The position numbers and the translations under genes were made by a program. From Methanomicrobiales archaeon (GTDB taxonomy: Archaea > Halobacteriota > Methanomicrobia > Methanomicrobiales > Methanospirillaceae), in contig JAAYPD010000096.1 of the NCBI GenBank assembly GCA_012520015.1, positions 1 through 10,725 of the forward strand: 10,725 nucleotides of DNA. Direction: 5' to 3'. Below are positions 10,376 through 10,725 of the stretch, one piece after another; position 1 is the stretch's first letter, and each line of letters opens with the position of its first letter. The notes beneath the pieces are model-generated. The model was not told the origin of the DNA and searched no databases. It saw nothing but the letters and a program-made list of their open reading frames with translations.

Positions 10376-10725
10376 TTACCTGATTTTATCCTGGCTGACA
10401 AGGTACCCGGCCAGCAGTCGCGGGACCGGTGCCTGCATGCAATGCCAGTTTGGTGTGCCATTTACTTCCAGTACAACATATGAACCATTGCAGGCAAGGA
10501 GATCAACCCCGCCATAATCCACCCCTACAGCTTGTGCTGCCCTGACCGCAATCTCCGCCATCTGCTTTGGGATATCTATTGCACTTCCACAGCCACCCTG
10601 TTGGATATTGTGGGTAAGATGATCAGAGACTCGCATAATGGCTCCCACAGCCCTGTCACCAATGACAAAAACCCGGAAATCCCGGTCATTGGGCACATAC
10701 TCCTGCAGGTAATATGGTGGGTCCC
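10376..10725 (-). CDS. RimK-family ATP-grasp ligase, C-terminal part (runs off right edge)
   Basis: The last 116 or so codons of an ATP-grasp enzyme of the RimK group, which ligates an amino acid (often glutamate) to a carboxylate through an acyl phosphate. Reading leftwards from 10725 the frame gives DPPYYLQEYVPNDRDFRVFV, then IGDRAVGAIMR, HNIQQGG, AVGVDYGGVDLL and the metal-binding LEVNGTPNWH, ending with TAA at 10378-10376. The Q-E-(Y)-V motif, D-x-R pair, H-N-x-x-x-G-G loop and E-V-N triad are standard RimK/LysX features. In methanogens the close relatives are MptN (glutamate on tetrahydromethanopterin) and CofF (glutamate on coenzyme F420); a cofactor ligase is my inference and I cannot choose between them without the N-terminal half. 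The GTG at 10696 is an internal valine codon, not a start. Confidence 0.85.
   Translation of the reverse strand, partial: DPPYYLQEYVPNDRDFRVFVIGDRAVGAIMRVSDHLTHNIQQGGCGSAIDIPKQMAEIAVRAAQAVGVDYGGVDLLACNGSYVVLEVNGTPNWHCMQAPVPRLLAGYLVSQDKIR

Overview
The window reads as euryarchaeal chromosome, most likely from a methanogen of the Methanomicrobiales (a Methanospirillum-like organism is my guess from the style of the large PKD protein, not a proof). The pointers are an archaeal-type DnaG, an UPF0058 protein (an archaeal family), an archaeal RPA-associated OB-fold protein, a RimK-type ATP-grasp ligase resembling the methanopterin/F420 glutamate ligases, and TATA-box-like promoters instead of bacterial -35/-10 elements.

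Layout. Positions 1-2300 hold a tight minus-strand cluster read right to left: an RPA-associated protein (OB fold plus winged helix), a calcineurin-like phosphoesterase of the COG1407 type, and the N-terminal part of an Lhr-like DNA helicase that runs off the left edge. The genes are 9 nt apart or overlap by 23 nt, which suggests one DNA-repair/single-strand-DNA operon. Positions 2301-2593 are an AT-rich divergent promoter region. Positions 2594-8140 encode one exported protein of about 1848 residues: signal peptide, DUF7948-like N-terminal domain, a seven-bladed SBBP propeller, nine PKD domains in an exact 85-residue register, and three copies of a ~118-residue C-terminal repeat. A hairpin terminator follows.

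Positions 8280-10367 carry plus-strand housekeeping genes: a DUF167/YggU-like protein, dnaG, and a small UPF0058 protein. At 10376 a minus-strand RimK-family ATP-grasp gene converges on them and runs off the right edge.

The main anomaly is in dnaG. The reading frame meets a TAG at 9713-9715 and then stays open, in the same frame, for the whole conserved C-terminal domain up to a second TAG at 10022-10024. There is no in-frame ATG, GTG or TTG between the first TAG and position 9875, so the C-terminal domain has no evident start of its own. This could be amber readthrough (including pyrrolysine insertion), a nonsense mutation truncating DnaG, or a base error. The large PKD protein is the second point of interest, for its perfectly periodic repeats, a recent internal duplication and the lack of a recognisable C-terminal anchor.
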